From Pseudomonadota bacterium (GTDB lineage: Bacteria > Myxococcota > Myxococcia > Myxococcales > Myxococcaceae): DNA of 64,000 nucleotides. The notes below the pieces were generated by a model that was given only the letters and a program-made list of their open reading frames with translations, ran no database searches and was not told the DNA's origin. Positions within the stretch are counted from its first letter, which is position 1. The number at the start of each line of letters is the position of its first letter. The stretch spans positions 12,143 through 76,142 of the forward strand of contig JAFAFL010000162.1 of the NCBI GenBank assembly GCA_023423535.1, given 5' to 3'. A program made the translations under genes and the position numbers. Below are positions 35,773 to 43,553 of the stretch, piece after piece.

Positions 35773-36357
35773 ATGGTCGCCCCTCGCCCCTTCCGCTCCC
35801 TCGCCCTCGGCCTCTTCCTCGCACTGCCGCTCGCCCTCCTCTCCGGCTGTGGCGGCGGCAACGCTGCCTGTGAGGGCGAAGCCTGCGCCTGCGAGGGCGA
35901 GGCGGGCGAGACCTGCACCTGCAGCGAGGGCACCTGCTCGATGGCCTGTGAGCAGCGCGATTGCAGCCTCACCTGCCGCGGCGAGTCGTGCGACCTCCAG
36001 ACCGCGGGCGCGAAGGGGACGCTTCAGTGCTTCGGCGACTGCAGCGGCCAGCTCGGCGAGGGCGGCGCGCTCCAGTGCGAGGGCCTCGCGCAGTGCACCG
36101 TCTCCACCGGAAAGTCCGGCGACGCGGTCTGCCGGACGGATTCGCGGTGCGACGTGAGCGCGCTCGAGGGCTCGCGGCTCCGCTGCGAGGACCGCGCGGT
36201 GTGCACGCTGCGCTGCGAGAAGGGCTGCACGATGGACTGCGGCGGGAGCACCGTCTGCACGCTGCGGTGCACCGGCGGCGACTGCACGATGAACTGCCCG
36301 GCCTCTTCGAAGATCACCTGCCCCGACGGCCGCGTCGTCTGCGGCGGGGCCTGCTGA
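35773..36357 (+). CDS. Cysteine-rich lipoprotein
   Basis: A 194-residue lipoprotein: signal peptide, lipobox LLSGC, then a mature part with 29 cysteines. Cysteines repeat as C-T-L-x-C-x(3-4)-C-T-M-x-C (for example VCTLRCEKGCTMDC and VCTLRCTGGDCTMNC), which suggests many disulfide bonds and a beta-coil fold at the surface. The family is not one I can name. The ATG at 35773 is preferred over a TTG three codons earlier. Its stop abuts the convergent stop of the glycosyltransferase gene with no gap (TGATCA). Function unknown. Confidence 0.85.
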   Translation: MVAPRPFRSLALGLFLALPLALLSGCGGGNAACEGEACACEGEAGETCTCSEGTCSMACEQRDCSLTCRGESCDLQTAGAKGTLQCFGDCSGQLGEGGALQCEGLAQCTVSTGKSGDAVCRTDSRCDVSALEGSRLRCEDRAVCTLRCEKGCTMDCGGSTVCTLRCTGGDCTMNCPASSKITCPDGRVVCGGAC

Positions 36358-37752
36358 TCAGTAGGCGTTGCGCGAGAGGAACCCGCCCATCGCGGTGCGC
36401 ACGAGGATCTTCAGGTCCAGCGCCAGCGACCAGTTCTCGATGTAGTAGAGGTCGTACTCGATCCGCTTCTCGATCGAGGTCTGGCCGCGCAGCCCGTTCA
36501 CCTGGGCCCAGCCGGTGATGCCCGCCTTCACCTTGTGCCGCAGGTGGTAGCGCGGGATCTCCTTCTTGAAGGTCTCGATGAAGACCGGCCGCTCCGGGCG
36601 CGGGCCGACGAGGCTCATGTCGCCCATCAGCACGTTGAAGAACTGCGGCAGCTCGTCGAGCGAGTACTTGCGGAGGAAGGTCCCGATCGGCGTGCGCCGC
36701 GGGTCCTCCTTCGACGCCATCTGCGCGCCCTGCACTTCCGCGTCGATGCGCATGGTGCGGAACTTGAGGATGTCGAACGTGGACCCGTCGAGGCCCATCC
36801 GCTCCTGCCGGTAGAGAACCGGACCGCGCGAGGTCAGCTTAACCGCCAGCGCCACCAGCAGCATCACCGGCGCGGAGAGGAGCAGCGCGAAGAGCGCGAA
36901 GAGCACGTCGAACACGCGCTTCCACACCACGTTCCAACCGTGCAGCGGGCCGCCCTGCAGCGAGATGATCGGCAGGCCGCCGAACTCCTCGAGGCCGCCG
37001 CACAGCGTGGCGTACTGCAGCAGGTCCGGCACCACCTTCACGTCCACCGTGCGCTGGACGAGCTCCTCCATCAGCGGCTTGAGCAGCGGCTGATCCTCGA
37101 GCGGCAGCGCGATGATCACCTGGTCCACCGGACGCGCGTCGAGGATGCGGCCCACCTCGTCGAACATCCCGACCACCGGCACGCCCATCACCTGCGTGCC
37201 GAGCTTCTCCGGCCTGCGGGTGAGCACGCCGGTGACGCGGAAGCCGAGCTCGCGGTGGTGCTCGATGGTTTCGATCACCCGCTGGCCCACTTCGCCCGCG
37301 CCGACCACGAGGATCGTCCGCAGCTGGTGGCCTCGGCGGCGCAGCGCATTGAGGACCTCGCGCATGGCGAGGCGCACGCCGGTGATGAGCACGAACTGGC
37401 AGACGAGGAACACGCCGAGCGTGAGCCGCGAGTAGCGCTCTCGGAAGAAGAAGCTCAGCGCGACGAGGATCAACATCGCGAGGACCGAGGCCTTGAAGAT
37501 CTCGAAGACCTCGCCCAAGTGCGAGCGCACCCGATTGGTGGCGTAGAGCCGCGCCTGGTGGAAGACCACGGGGAACACGCCGAGGATCATCAGGAGCGTG
37601 ACCGCGTGCTCCTGCCAGGGCGGGTTGTGCTCGGGCACCCAGAACGGCGCGTAGAACCGGATCACGTACGCGAGCGCGAACGCGACGATCAGTACGGCGA
37701 CGTCGGTCACGACCTTGATCGAGGTCCAGAAGCGCTGGAACCGGTTGAACAT
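36358..37752 (-). CDS. Undecaprenyl-phosphate glucose phosphotransferase (polyisoprenyl-P hexose-1-P transferase, EpsZ/WcaJ type)
   Basis: A 464-residue membrane protein that starts exopolysaccharide repeat units by moving sugar-1-phosphate onto undecaprenyl phosphate. The N-terminal 120 residues carry several membrane helices, then a CoA-binding-like Rossmann region (ILVVGAGEVGQRVIE). The C-terminal PHPT catalytic domain has KRVFDVLFALFALLLSAPVM, DELPQFFNVLMGDMSLVGPRPE and WAQVNGLRGQTS. It resembles the Myxococcus EPS-initiating enzyme EpsZ. The start at 37752 has GAGGGAGAGGG upstream; earlier frame is Arg/Pro-rich and non-coding. A candidate sigma-54 promoter lies 35 bases upstream. Confidence 0.94.
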   Translation of the reverse strand: MFNRFQRFWTSIKVVTDVAVLIVAFALAYVIRFYAPFWVPEHNPPWQEHAVTLLMILGVFPVVFHQARLYATNRVRSHLGEVFEIFKASVLAMLILVALSFFFRERYSRLTLGVFLVCQFVLITGVRLAMREVLNALRRRGHQLRTILVVGAGEVGQRVIETIEHHRELGFRVTGVLTRRPEKLGTQVMGVPVVGMFDEVGRILDARPVDQVIIALPLEDQPLLKPLMEELVQRTVDVKVVPDLLQYATLCGGLEEFGGLPIISLQGGPLHGWNVVWKRVFDVLFALFALLLSAPVMLLVALAVKLTSRGPVLYRQERMGLDGSTFDILKFRTMRIDAEVQGAQMASKEDPRRTPIGTFLRKYSLDELPQFFNVLMGDMSLVGPRPERPVFIETFKKEIPRYHLRHKVKAGITGWAQVNGLRGQTSIEKRIEYDLYYIENWSLALDLKILVRTAMGGFLSRNAY

Positions 37753-37786
37753 CCCTCTCCCTCTTGCCGTTGCCGGGCGGCGGCGC

Positions 37787-37802
37787 TGCAATTGTCGAGC
37801 CC
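37787..37802 (-). promoter_or_regulatory. Candidate sigma-54 (-24/-12) promoter of the glycosyltransferase gene
   Basis: The 16-mer GGGCTCGACAATTGCA on the minus strand matches the sigma-54 consensus TGGCAC-N5-TTGCA: the GG and GC pairs are at the exact 12-base distance and TTGCA is complete. It would place the transcript start about 24 bases before the ATG. Confidence 0.6.
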
Positions 37803-37903
37803 CGGGGCGGCAGGTTGCCTCGGTGACAGAACGGCGGCGGCGCGGCGCTCTAGCAGCTTTTCGTCTGCAAATACAGGGGGTTGCAGGCTCCCCTGCGCAC
37901 TGT

Positions 37904-37992
37904 GACAGGCGCGTCAGGGCGTTCCGCCCGGGGAGGAAGGCCTGGAAAGTGGAAAGGGCTCTGACAGGCGTGTCCGGCGGGACAGCGATGTC
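37904..37992. promoter_or_regulatory. Three GACA-N4-TGTC-like sites, possible enhancer (EBP) sites
   Basis: GACAGGCGCGTC (37904-37915), GACAGGCGTGTC (37963-37974) and GACAGCGATGTC (37981-37992) share the palindrome GACA-N4-YGTC. They are 100-205 bases upstream of the candidate sigma-54 promoter, the usual place for enhancer-binding-protein sites. The last one overlaps the stop of the neighbouring gene. Confidence 0.45.
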
Positions 37993-38587
37993 AGAGCGCC
38001 GGGAGCCAGGGACCGGTGGGCGCGTGGCCCTCGGGTGAGGAGAGCGCGCGCAGGGCCTCCTCATAGGAGAGCCCCTCGGCAATCTCCCGAACGCCGTCCG
38101 GCGCCCACGTTCGCCACGACTGCAGGCGCGAGAGCCAGCGGCCCTCTTCATCGTCGTGAACGTCCGAGGCCTGCACGAGCAGCCGCGTCTCCAGCGTCTC
38201 GCGCTCCTTCGCCCAGGCGTGTTGCGGAAGCCGGACGTCCCCTTCCCGCTCCACGCGTTCGAGCAGCGCGCGCGCGTCAGCGGAGAGACCGGCCAACGCG
38301 CTCCGCCGCCGCGAGGGCTCCATCACCACGCGGTACACCTCCGGCCACAGGCGCTGCGCGACGAAGGTCATCTTCCCCTCCCACAGCCGCAGCGCGACGA
38401 CCTCCGGTGAGGCCCGCAGCGCCTTGCCCAGACGGAAGAGGAGGTTCGCCTTCGTCGCGTCGCCCACCGCCGCGTGCAGTGAGGGCACCTGACCATGATG
38501 CGCTCCTTGCGCGCCGTGCGTCGGGACCTCGGTGACGAGGCCGTGGGTGCGGACGAACTCCAGCGCGCCATCGAGCGTTCGGACCAT
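37991..38587 (-). CDS. Protein of unknown function
   Basis: A 198-residue soluble protein. An in-frame TAA lies just upstream of the ATG at 38587, so the start is fixed. Composition is helical and charged, with phrases ANLLFRLGKALRASPEVVALRLWEGKM and GVREIAEGLSYEEALRALSS; I cannot match a family. It is transcribed in the same direction as the glycosyltransferase gene, 238 bases downstream of it being the promoter zone. It diverges from the radical SAM gene. Confidence 0.78.
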   Translation of the reverse strand: MVRTLDGALEFVRTHGLVTEVPTHGAQGAHHGQVPSLHAAVGDATKANLLFRLGKALRASPEVVALRLWEGKMTFVAQRLWPEVYRVVMEPSRRRSALAGLSADARALLERVEREGDVRLPQHAWAKERETLETRLLVQASDVHDDEEGRWLSRLQSWRTWAPDGVREIAEGLSYEEALRALSSPEGHAPTGPWLPAL

Positions 38588-38681
38588 CTGCTCGAGAAGT
38601 TAGGGCGTCCGACGCGAGAGGGCACGCATGGCAGCCAGGGAGGCAGGCCCACTGCTGCAGACCGCAGGAGGCGGACGCGTC

Positions 38682-40415
38682 ATGGGCGTCTATGCTCCGC
38701 GCCCGATGCCCACGCTCTCCCCTGTCCTTCTCCTCGGTGCGGGCACCGGCGAGGCCACCTGCGGAATTCTCTATCTCGCGGGCTACCTGCGCCGTCACGA
38801 CATCGAGGCCTACGTCCAGCTCTGGGACGGCGACTTCACCGAGGCCGAGCTGCGGCAGTCGCTCGAGGGCCTGCTGAAGCGGGTGCGCCCGAAGCTCGTG
38901 GGCATCAGCCTCAAGTGGTTCCACCACGTGCACCGCGCGCTGCTCATCGCGAAGCTGGTGCGGAAGATCGATCCGACGATCCGCATCGTGGTGGGCGGCA
39001 ACACCGCGTCCTACTGGTGGCGCGAGCTGCACGCGTACGACACGATCGATCACCTCGTGCTCGGCGATGGCGAGGTCCCGCTGCTCGCGTTGTGCCGCGG
39101 CGAGGAGAACCCGCCCAACTGCGTGGCGCGAAGGCCGGATGGATCTTCGACGAGGCTCCCGCTCCAGTACGTGCAGAGCGCGGCGAACAGCGAAGACAGC
39201 TACTACTCGCACTTCGACGAGCTCTTCCTCAGCGAGCGCGATCGCCGCGCGTACAGCGGCTGGGTGCAACCGGGCAGAGGCTGCGGTGAGAACTGTCTCT
39301 ACTGCGGCGGCGCGCGCGGGAATCAGAAGGCCGCGTTCGGTCGCGCGAAGCCGTTTCTCCGATCCGAAGAGAGCGTGCGGCGCGATCACCAGGAGATCGT
39401 CGGGCACACCTGGCAGCTGCGCTACGACTTCAGCGGCAGCACCGCGGAGTTCCTGCAGGGCACGTGGGCGGGCGTCGATCTTTCGGGACACTCGTGCATG
39501 TACTTCCTCTGGGGCATCGCGCGGCCGGAGCTCGTCGCGGCGCTGGCGGGGACGTTCGACCGCGTGTTCATGATCCTCGACATCGGCTGCTTCTCCGAGT
39601 CGCAGCGGCTGGAGCAGATGCGCCGCGGACTGCTCAAGCCGTGCCTGGGGGATCGCGCGCTGATGGACCTCATCGCCGCGTGCCGGAAGTTCAAGAATCT
39701 CGAGGTGGAGGTCTCCGGCATCGGTGGACTGCCCTTCGCGAGCAAGAAGACGCTGGAGGAGGAGCTGCGGCTGGTGAAGCGGCTCACGGAGCTCGACTGC
39801 GTCATCGGCTACCAGCGGCTGGAGGCGCAGCCGGGTGCACTGGTGACGGAGCATCCGGGGCGCTTCGAGATGGTGACCGAGGCGCGCTCCTTCAAAGAGT
39901 TCCTCGACTACTTCGAGCGCCGCGATCCGCACGAGAACACCGTGCCGATGGTGCGGTTCGCGGACGCGAAGCTCGAGCGCGCGGTGCAGGAGACGTCAGA
40001 CGAGGTGGACGAACTCTCGTGGACGCACCGGCAGCGGAAGCGGAAGGTCCACGTGACGCCGCGGATGAAGCTGGTGAATGCCTCCGCCTCCACGAGGGAG
40101 TTCGGGCTCGCTGAGTGGCTCGGGTCGCATCGTGTTCCGGCGAAGCTCGCGAAGGAGCGCGTCACCGTGCTCCGAAGCCCGGACGGCGCCGGCCTCAGCT
40201 GCGCGCCCTCGCTCAATCCCCGCAAGTTCACCGAACCGTCGCTCGCGGTGGGCGACGACGCGCAGATCCTCCTCTCCACCCTCTCGGCGTTCGAGCGCCC
40301 CACGCCCGTGTCCGCCGCGGTGGGACGGCTCGGTGCGGAGGTCAGGCTCGATCCCGAGTCCGCGCAGGAGGCGATCGACTACCTCGTGGAGGGCCACTTC
40401 CTCCGGCCGGCGTAG
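38682..40415 (+). CDS. Radical SAM protein with divergent B12-binding-like N-terminus
   Basis: A 577-residue protein. The N-terminal 120 residues form a Rossmann-like cobalamin-binding domain (VGISLKWFHHVHRALL and IRIVVGGNTASYW) but lack the DxHxxG motif that ligates B12 from below. The radical SAM core has the iron-sulfur motif Cys201-x3-Cys205-x2-Cys208 (GRGCGENCLYCGG). The C-terminal 150 residues are an added domain of unknown type. I choose the ATG at 38682 because AGGAGG lies ten bases before it; an ATG at 38706 is possible. It likely performs a radical methyl or rearrangement reaction on an unknown substrate. Confidence 0.88.
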   Translation: MGVYAPRPMPTLSPVLLLGAGTGEATCGILYLAGYLRRHDIEAYVQLWDGDFTEAELRQSLEGLLKRVRPKLVGISLKWFHHVHRALLIAKLVRKIDPTIRIVVGGNTASYWWRELHAYDTIDHLVLGDGEVPLLALCRGEENPPNCVARRPDGSSTRLPLQYVQSAANSEDSYYSHFDELFLSERDRRAYSGWVQPGRGCGENCLYCGGARGNQKAAFGRAKPFLRSEESVRRDHQEIVGHTWQLRYDFSGSTAEFLQGTWAGVDLSGHSCMYFLWGIARPELVAALAGTFDRVFMILDIGCFSESQRLEQMRRGLLKPCLGDRALMDLIAACRKFKNLEVEVSGIGGLPFASKKTLEEELRLVKRLTELDCVIGYQRLEAQPGALVTEHPGRFEMVTEARSFKEFLDYFERRDPHENTVPMVRFADAKLERAVQETSDEVDELSWTHRQRKRKVHVTPRMKLVNASASTREFGLAEWLGSHRVPAKLAKERVTVLRSPDGAGLSCAPSLNPRKFTEPSLAVGDDAQILLSTLSAFERPTPVSAAVGRLGAEVRLDPESAQEAIDYLVEGHFLRPA

Positions 40416-40428
40416 CGGCTTCTCCTGC

Positions 40429-40445
40429 TGCGCACATGGTGCGCA
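40429..40445 (+). terminator. Weak stem-loop after the radical SAM gene
   Basis: TGCGCAC and GTGCGCA form a 7-bp perfect stem with a three-base loop, 13 bases past the stop, followed by CGTGTCGTTCTTT. The T content is low, so this is only a possible terminator. Confidence 0.3.
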
Positions 40446-40531
40446 CGTGTCGTTCTTTGCCTACCCGGAAACATCCTTTCTCATGACCGGAGAATCCCTA
40501 CGTCAGCACACGCTTCGCGGGAGACACGGAC

Positions 40532-41209
40532 ATGGCCTACACGATTCGTTGGGGTGACACGCTCTCTGCCATCGCCCGCCGGAACGGCACCACCGTCAAC
40601 GCGCTGATGCAGGCGAACCCGCAGATCAAGAACGCCAACCTCATCTACGCCGGCCGCCAGCTGAACATCCCCGGCCGTCGTGACGAGTTCGTGGGTTCCG
40701 CGCCCTCGGGCACGCGTCCTCCGACGACGAGCGGCACGCCCTCCACCTCCGGTTCCCCGCAGCCGACGGGCGGTTCGTCGCGGCCGCTGGACATCGCGCG
40801 GTCGTACCTCGGCCGGAACGCGGGCGAGCTGAAGCTCTCCGGCAACGCGGTCGGCGCGGCGATGCACGACTGGGTGCCGAACAACGTGAACTGCGCCAAC
40901 TTCGTGTCCGCGGTGCTCCGCGCGTCCGGGCAGATCTCGTCCTCGCAGCACCACAACGCGGTGGTCGGCCTGATGGGCAACCTCGACCGCGACCCCGACT
41001 TCCGCCGCGTCTCGCTGCAGAACGCGCGTCCGGGCGACGTGGTCAGCATGAAGACCCCGGGCGGTCACCACGTGGTGCTCTTCGCGGGCTGGCAGAACGG
41101 GCGGCCGCTGTTCATCGGCTCGAACAACGTGAACCGCGATGGCAGCCAGCGCATCAGCTACACGCAGATGAACTACCCCATCCTCGCGATCCACCAGCAC
41201 CGCGGGTAG
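40532..41209 (+). CDS. LysM protein with NlpC/CHAP-like hydrolase domain
   Basis: A 225-residue protein: an N-terminal LysM repeat (residues 2-47, YTIRWGDTLSAIARRNGTT), a Ser/Thr/Pro linker, then a domain with Cys121 in NNVNCANFVSAVL and His179 or His180 in TPGGHHVVLFAG. The Cys-His order fits CHAP or NlpC/P60 peptidoglycan amidases. There is no signal peptide. GGGAG lies upstream of the ATG. It is the second LysM-hydrolase-like protein in the window (see 22361-23596), with the LysM at the opposite end. Likely a cell-wall hydrolase; route of export is unknown. Confidence 0.85.
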   Translation: MAYTIRWGDTLSAIARRNGTTVNALMQANPQIKNANLIYAGRQLNIPGRRDEFVGSAPSGTRPPTTSGTPSTSGSPQPTGGSSRPLDIARSYLGRNAGELKLSGNAVGAAMHDWVPNNVNCANFVSAVLRASGQISSSQHHNAVVGLMGNLDRDPDFRRVSLQNARPGDVVSMKTPGGHHVVLFAGWQNGRPLFIGSNNVNRDGSQRISYTQMNYPILAIHQHRG

Positions 41210-41224
41210 CGCTCGTCCCACCCG

Positions 41225-42340
41225 TCAGCGGCTCCGCATCACCCGCGCGACCTGCTCGCGCATCGCTTCGAGGAACGCGGCCCGGGAGAAACGCAGCGCA
41301 TTGCGCCGCGCTTCCTCCGGGCTGAACCTTGTCGACTCGAAGCTGTCGAAGTCCTTCAGCGCGGAGAGCAGCGACTCGTCGGTCTGCTCCGCGAAGAAGA
41401 GCCCGGTCCGCTCCGTCACCGTCTCCAACGCGCCGCCGCGCCCGAGCGCGATGACCGGCCGTCCTGCCGCCTGCATCTCCAGCGGGGTGATCCCGAAGTC
41501 TTCTTCGCCCGGGAAGATCAGCGCGCGCGCGCCGCGGTAGAGATCGTAGAGCTCCCCGTCCGGCACCGGCCCCAGCCACTTCACGTTCGGCGGCAGGCCC
41601 TTCGCCAGCTTCGCCGCCTCCTGGCCACCGCCGCCGATCCAGAGCGGCGCGCCGAAGCGGCGGAAGGCCTCGATGGCGATGTCCGCGCGCTTGTAGGGGG
41701 CCAGGGCGCCCATCCAGAGGAAGTAGCCGCCGCCGCCCGCGCCCTGTGCATCGACGGGCTGCTGGGTGAAGCGCTCCAACTCCACCGGCGGGTACACGAC
41801 CTCGGCGGTGCGTCCCCATAGCCGGTCGATCTTCTTCGCGATGTTGCGGCTGTTGGCGACGAAGTGATCGACGCCCTTCGCGGTGCGCACGTCCCAGCTG
41901 CGGAGCGCCGGACGGACCACGCGCGCGGCGACCCGGGTGGGAAGGCCCGCGCGTCCCCGTCCGAAGTAGTCGTCGTAGAGATCCCACATGTAGCGCATGG
42001 GCGCGTGCACGTAGGAGAGGTGCCGCGTACCGCTGGGGATCCTCGCGCCCTTTGCCACGCAGTGACTCGAGGAGAGCACGAGGTCGTAGCCGCGCAGATC
42101 GAAGGCCTCGATCGCGGTGGGAAAGAGCGGGAGGAACTGCCGGTGACGGTCGAGCGCGCCGGGCACGCGCTGCAGGAACGAGGTGACGATCCGGTGCCGC
42201 TCGATGCGCGGAGGGACCGTGCCCGGTTTGTGGAAGAGCGTGAAGACGTCGGCCTCGGGGAAGAGCTCGCAGAGCGCGTCGAGCACCTTCTCGCCGCCGC
42301 GGTTCGAGACCAGCCAGTCGTGCACCAGCGCCACCCGCAT
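41225..42340 (-). CDS. Glycosyltransferase family 4
   Basis: A 371-residue GT-B fold glycosyltransferase of family 4. The N-terminal half has HDWLVSNRGGEKVLDAL and SYVHAPMRYMWDLY; the C-terminal half has the sugar-nucleotide signature FPGEEDFGITPLEMQAAGRPVIA with the conserved EX7E pattern. It would transfer a sugar from an activated donor to a growing polysaccharide or lipid-linked acceptor. Only 43 bases separate its start from a second, divergent GT4 gene, so the two likely work on one glycan. No clear ribosome site is visible. Confidence 0.92.
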   Translation of the reverse strand: MRVALVHDWLVSNRGGEKVLDALCELFPEADVFTLFHKPGTVPPRIERHRIVTSFLQRVPGALDRHRQFLPLFPTAIEAFDLRGYDLVLSSSHCVAKGARIPSGTRHLSYVHAPMRYMWDLYDDYFGRGRAGLPTRVAARVVRPALRSWDVRTAKGVDHFVANSRNIAKKIDRLWGRTAEVVYPPVELERFTQQPVDAQGAGGGGYFLWMGALAPYKRADIAIEAFRRFGAPLWIGGGGQEAAKLAKGLPPNVKWLGPVPDGELYDLYRGARALIFPGEEDFGITPLEMQAAGRPVIALGRGGALETVTERTGLFFAEQTDESLLSALKDFDSFESTRFSPEEARRNALRFSRAAFLEAMREQVARVMRSR

Positions 42341-42383
42341 CGGGCGCGGCCTATAGCACGAGGTTCCGTGGTAACCGTCGCGC

Positions 42384-43478
42384 ATGGCCCAGCCCCGGAT
42401 CCTGCTCGACCTGCGGATGGTGCAGGGGCCGCTGCACGGGATCGCCCGGTACGCGCTGGAGCTCGCGCGGAGACTGCCGGCGCTCGAGCCCGCCTGGCGC
42501 TTCGAGGCGCTGGTGCCGCCCTCCGGATTGCCGTCGTCTCTGGAGCTGCGTCCGCCGCCGGAGGTCACGCTTCACCGCGCGGCCGTGCCCTTCCTCCACG
42601 CACTCGAGCAGCCGACGCTCGCGGTCGAGCTCTTGCGCCTGAGGCCGGCGCTCTTTCACGCCACGAGCTTCTCGTTGCCGGGGCTGTGGCCGGGGAAGCT
42701 GGTGGCGACGCTGCACGACGCCAATCACCTCGCGCTGGCGGAGCACTATGGCGCGGCGCAGCGGGCGTACTACCGCGTCGTCGTCGGGCCTCGGGCGCAG
42801 AGGGCCAGCGCGCTGATCACCGTGAGCGACTTCTCGCGCCGCGAGCTGTCGAAGTGGCTCGGGCTTCGCGAGGAGCGGCTGCAGGTCATCCACAACGGCG
42901 TGGACGCGCGCTTCCGGCCCTACGGCGCGGGAGAGCTGCGCGCGGTGAGGGAGCGGCTCGCGCTGCCACCGCGCTTCGTGCTCGGCGTGGGCAACGAGAA
43001 GCCGCACAAGGGACTGCGCACGCTCGCGGAGGTGGCGGAGTCGCTGGGCGCGCCGCTGGTGCTCCTTGCCGGTGACGGCGCGGCGAAGAGGCTCGGCTTT
43101 CCCTCGGGTGTCCGCGACCTCGGCACCGTGCCGGAGAGCGACCTGCCGCTCGTGTACGCCTCCGCGACCCTGCTCGCCTTCCCGTCCGTGTACGAGGGGT
43201 TCGGACTGCCCGCGCTGGAGGCGATGGCGTGCGGGACGCCGGTCGTCGCCGCCAGCGGCTCGTCGCTGGAGGAGGTGTGCGGAACTGCCGCCCTCTTCTT
43301 CTCGCCGGGAGATGCAGGCGGGCTGCGCGATGCGGTCCTTCGCGTGGTTCGAGATGAACGGCTGCGCGAGGATCGTTCGCGGTTGGGTGTGGAGCGCGCT
43401 GCGCGCTTCTCCTGGGACGCCTGCGCGAGGCAGACGCTGGAGGTCTATCGGCGGGCATTGCCCTCGCGGCGCGGGTGA
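42384..43478 (+). CDS. Glycosyltransferase family 4
   Basis: A 364-residue GT-B fold glycosyltransferase of family 4. Landmarks are HGIARYALELARRLPAL, DARFRPYG after IHNGV, VGNEKPHKGL and FPSVYEGFGLPALEAMACGTPVV, the last being the EX7E donor site. Function is like that of its divergent neighbour: adding sugars to a polysaccharide. Donor and acceptor cannot be read from sequence. No genes for nucleotide-sugar synthesis or export flank it. Confidence 0.93.
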   Translation: MAQPRILLDLRMVQGPLHGIARYALELARRLPALEPAWRFEALVPPSGLPSSLELRPPPEVTLHRAAVPFLHALEQPTLAVELLRLRPALFHATSFSLPGLWPGKLVATLHDANHLALAEHYGAAQRAYYRVVVGPRAQRASALITVSDFSRRELSKWLGLREERLQVIHNGVDARFRPYGAGELRAVRERLALPPRFVLGVGNEKPHKGLRTLAEVAESLGAPLVLLAGDGAAKRLGFPSGVRDLGTVPESDLPLVYASATLLAFPSVYEGFGLPALEAMACGTPVVAASGSSLEEVCGTAALFFSPGDAGGLRDAVLRVVRDERLREDRSRLGVERAARFSWDACARQTLEVYRRALPSRRG

Positions 43479-43553
43479 ATTCCGACTGCCCCGGGTCATC
43501 CGACCCAGCCTGGGCCAATCGCAACCTGCCGTAGGGACTGTGGAATTTTCCGG

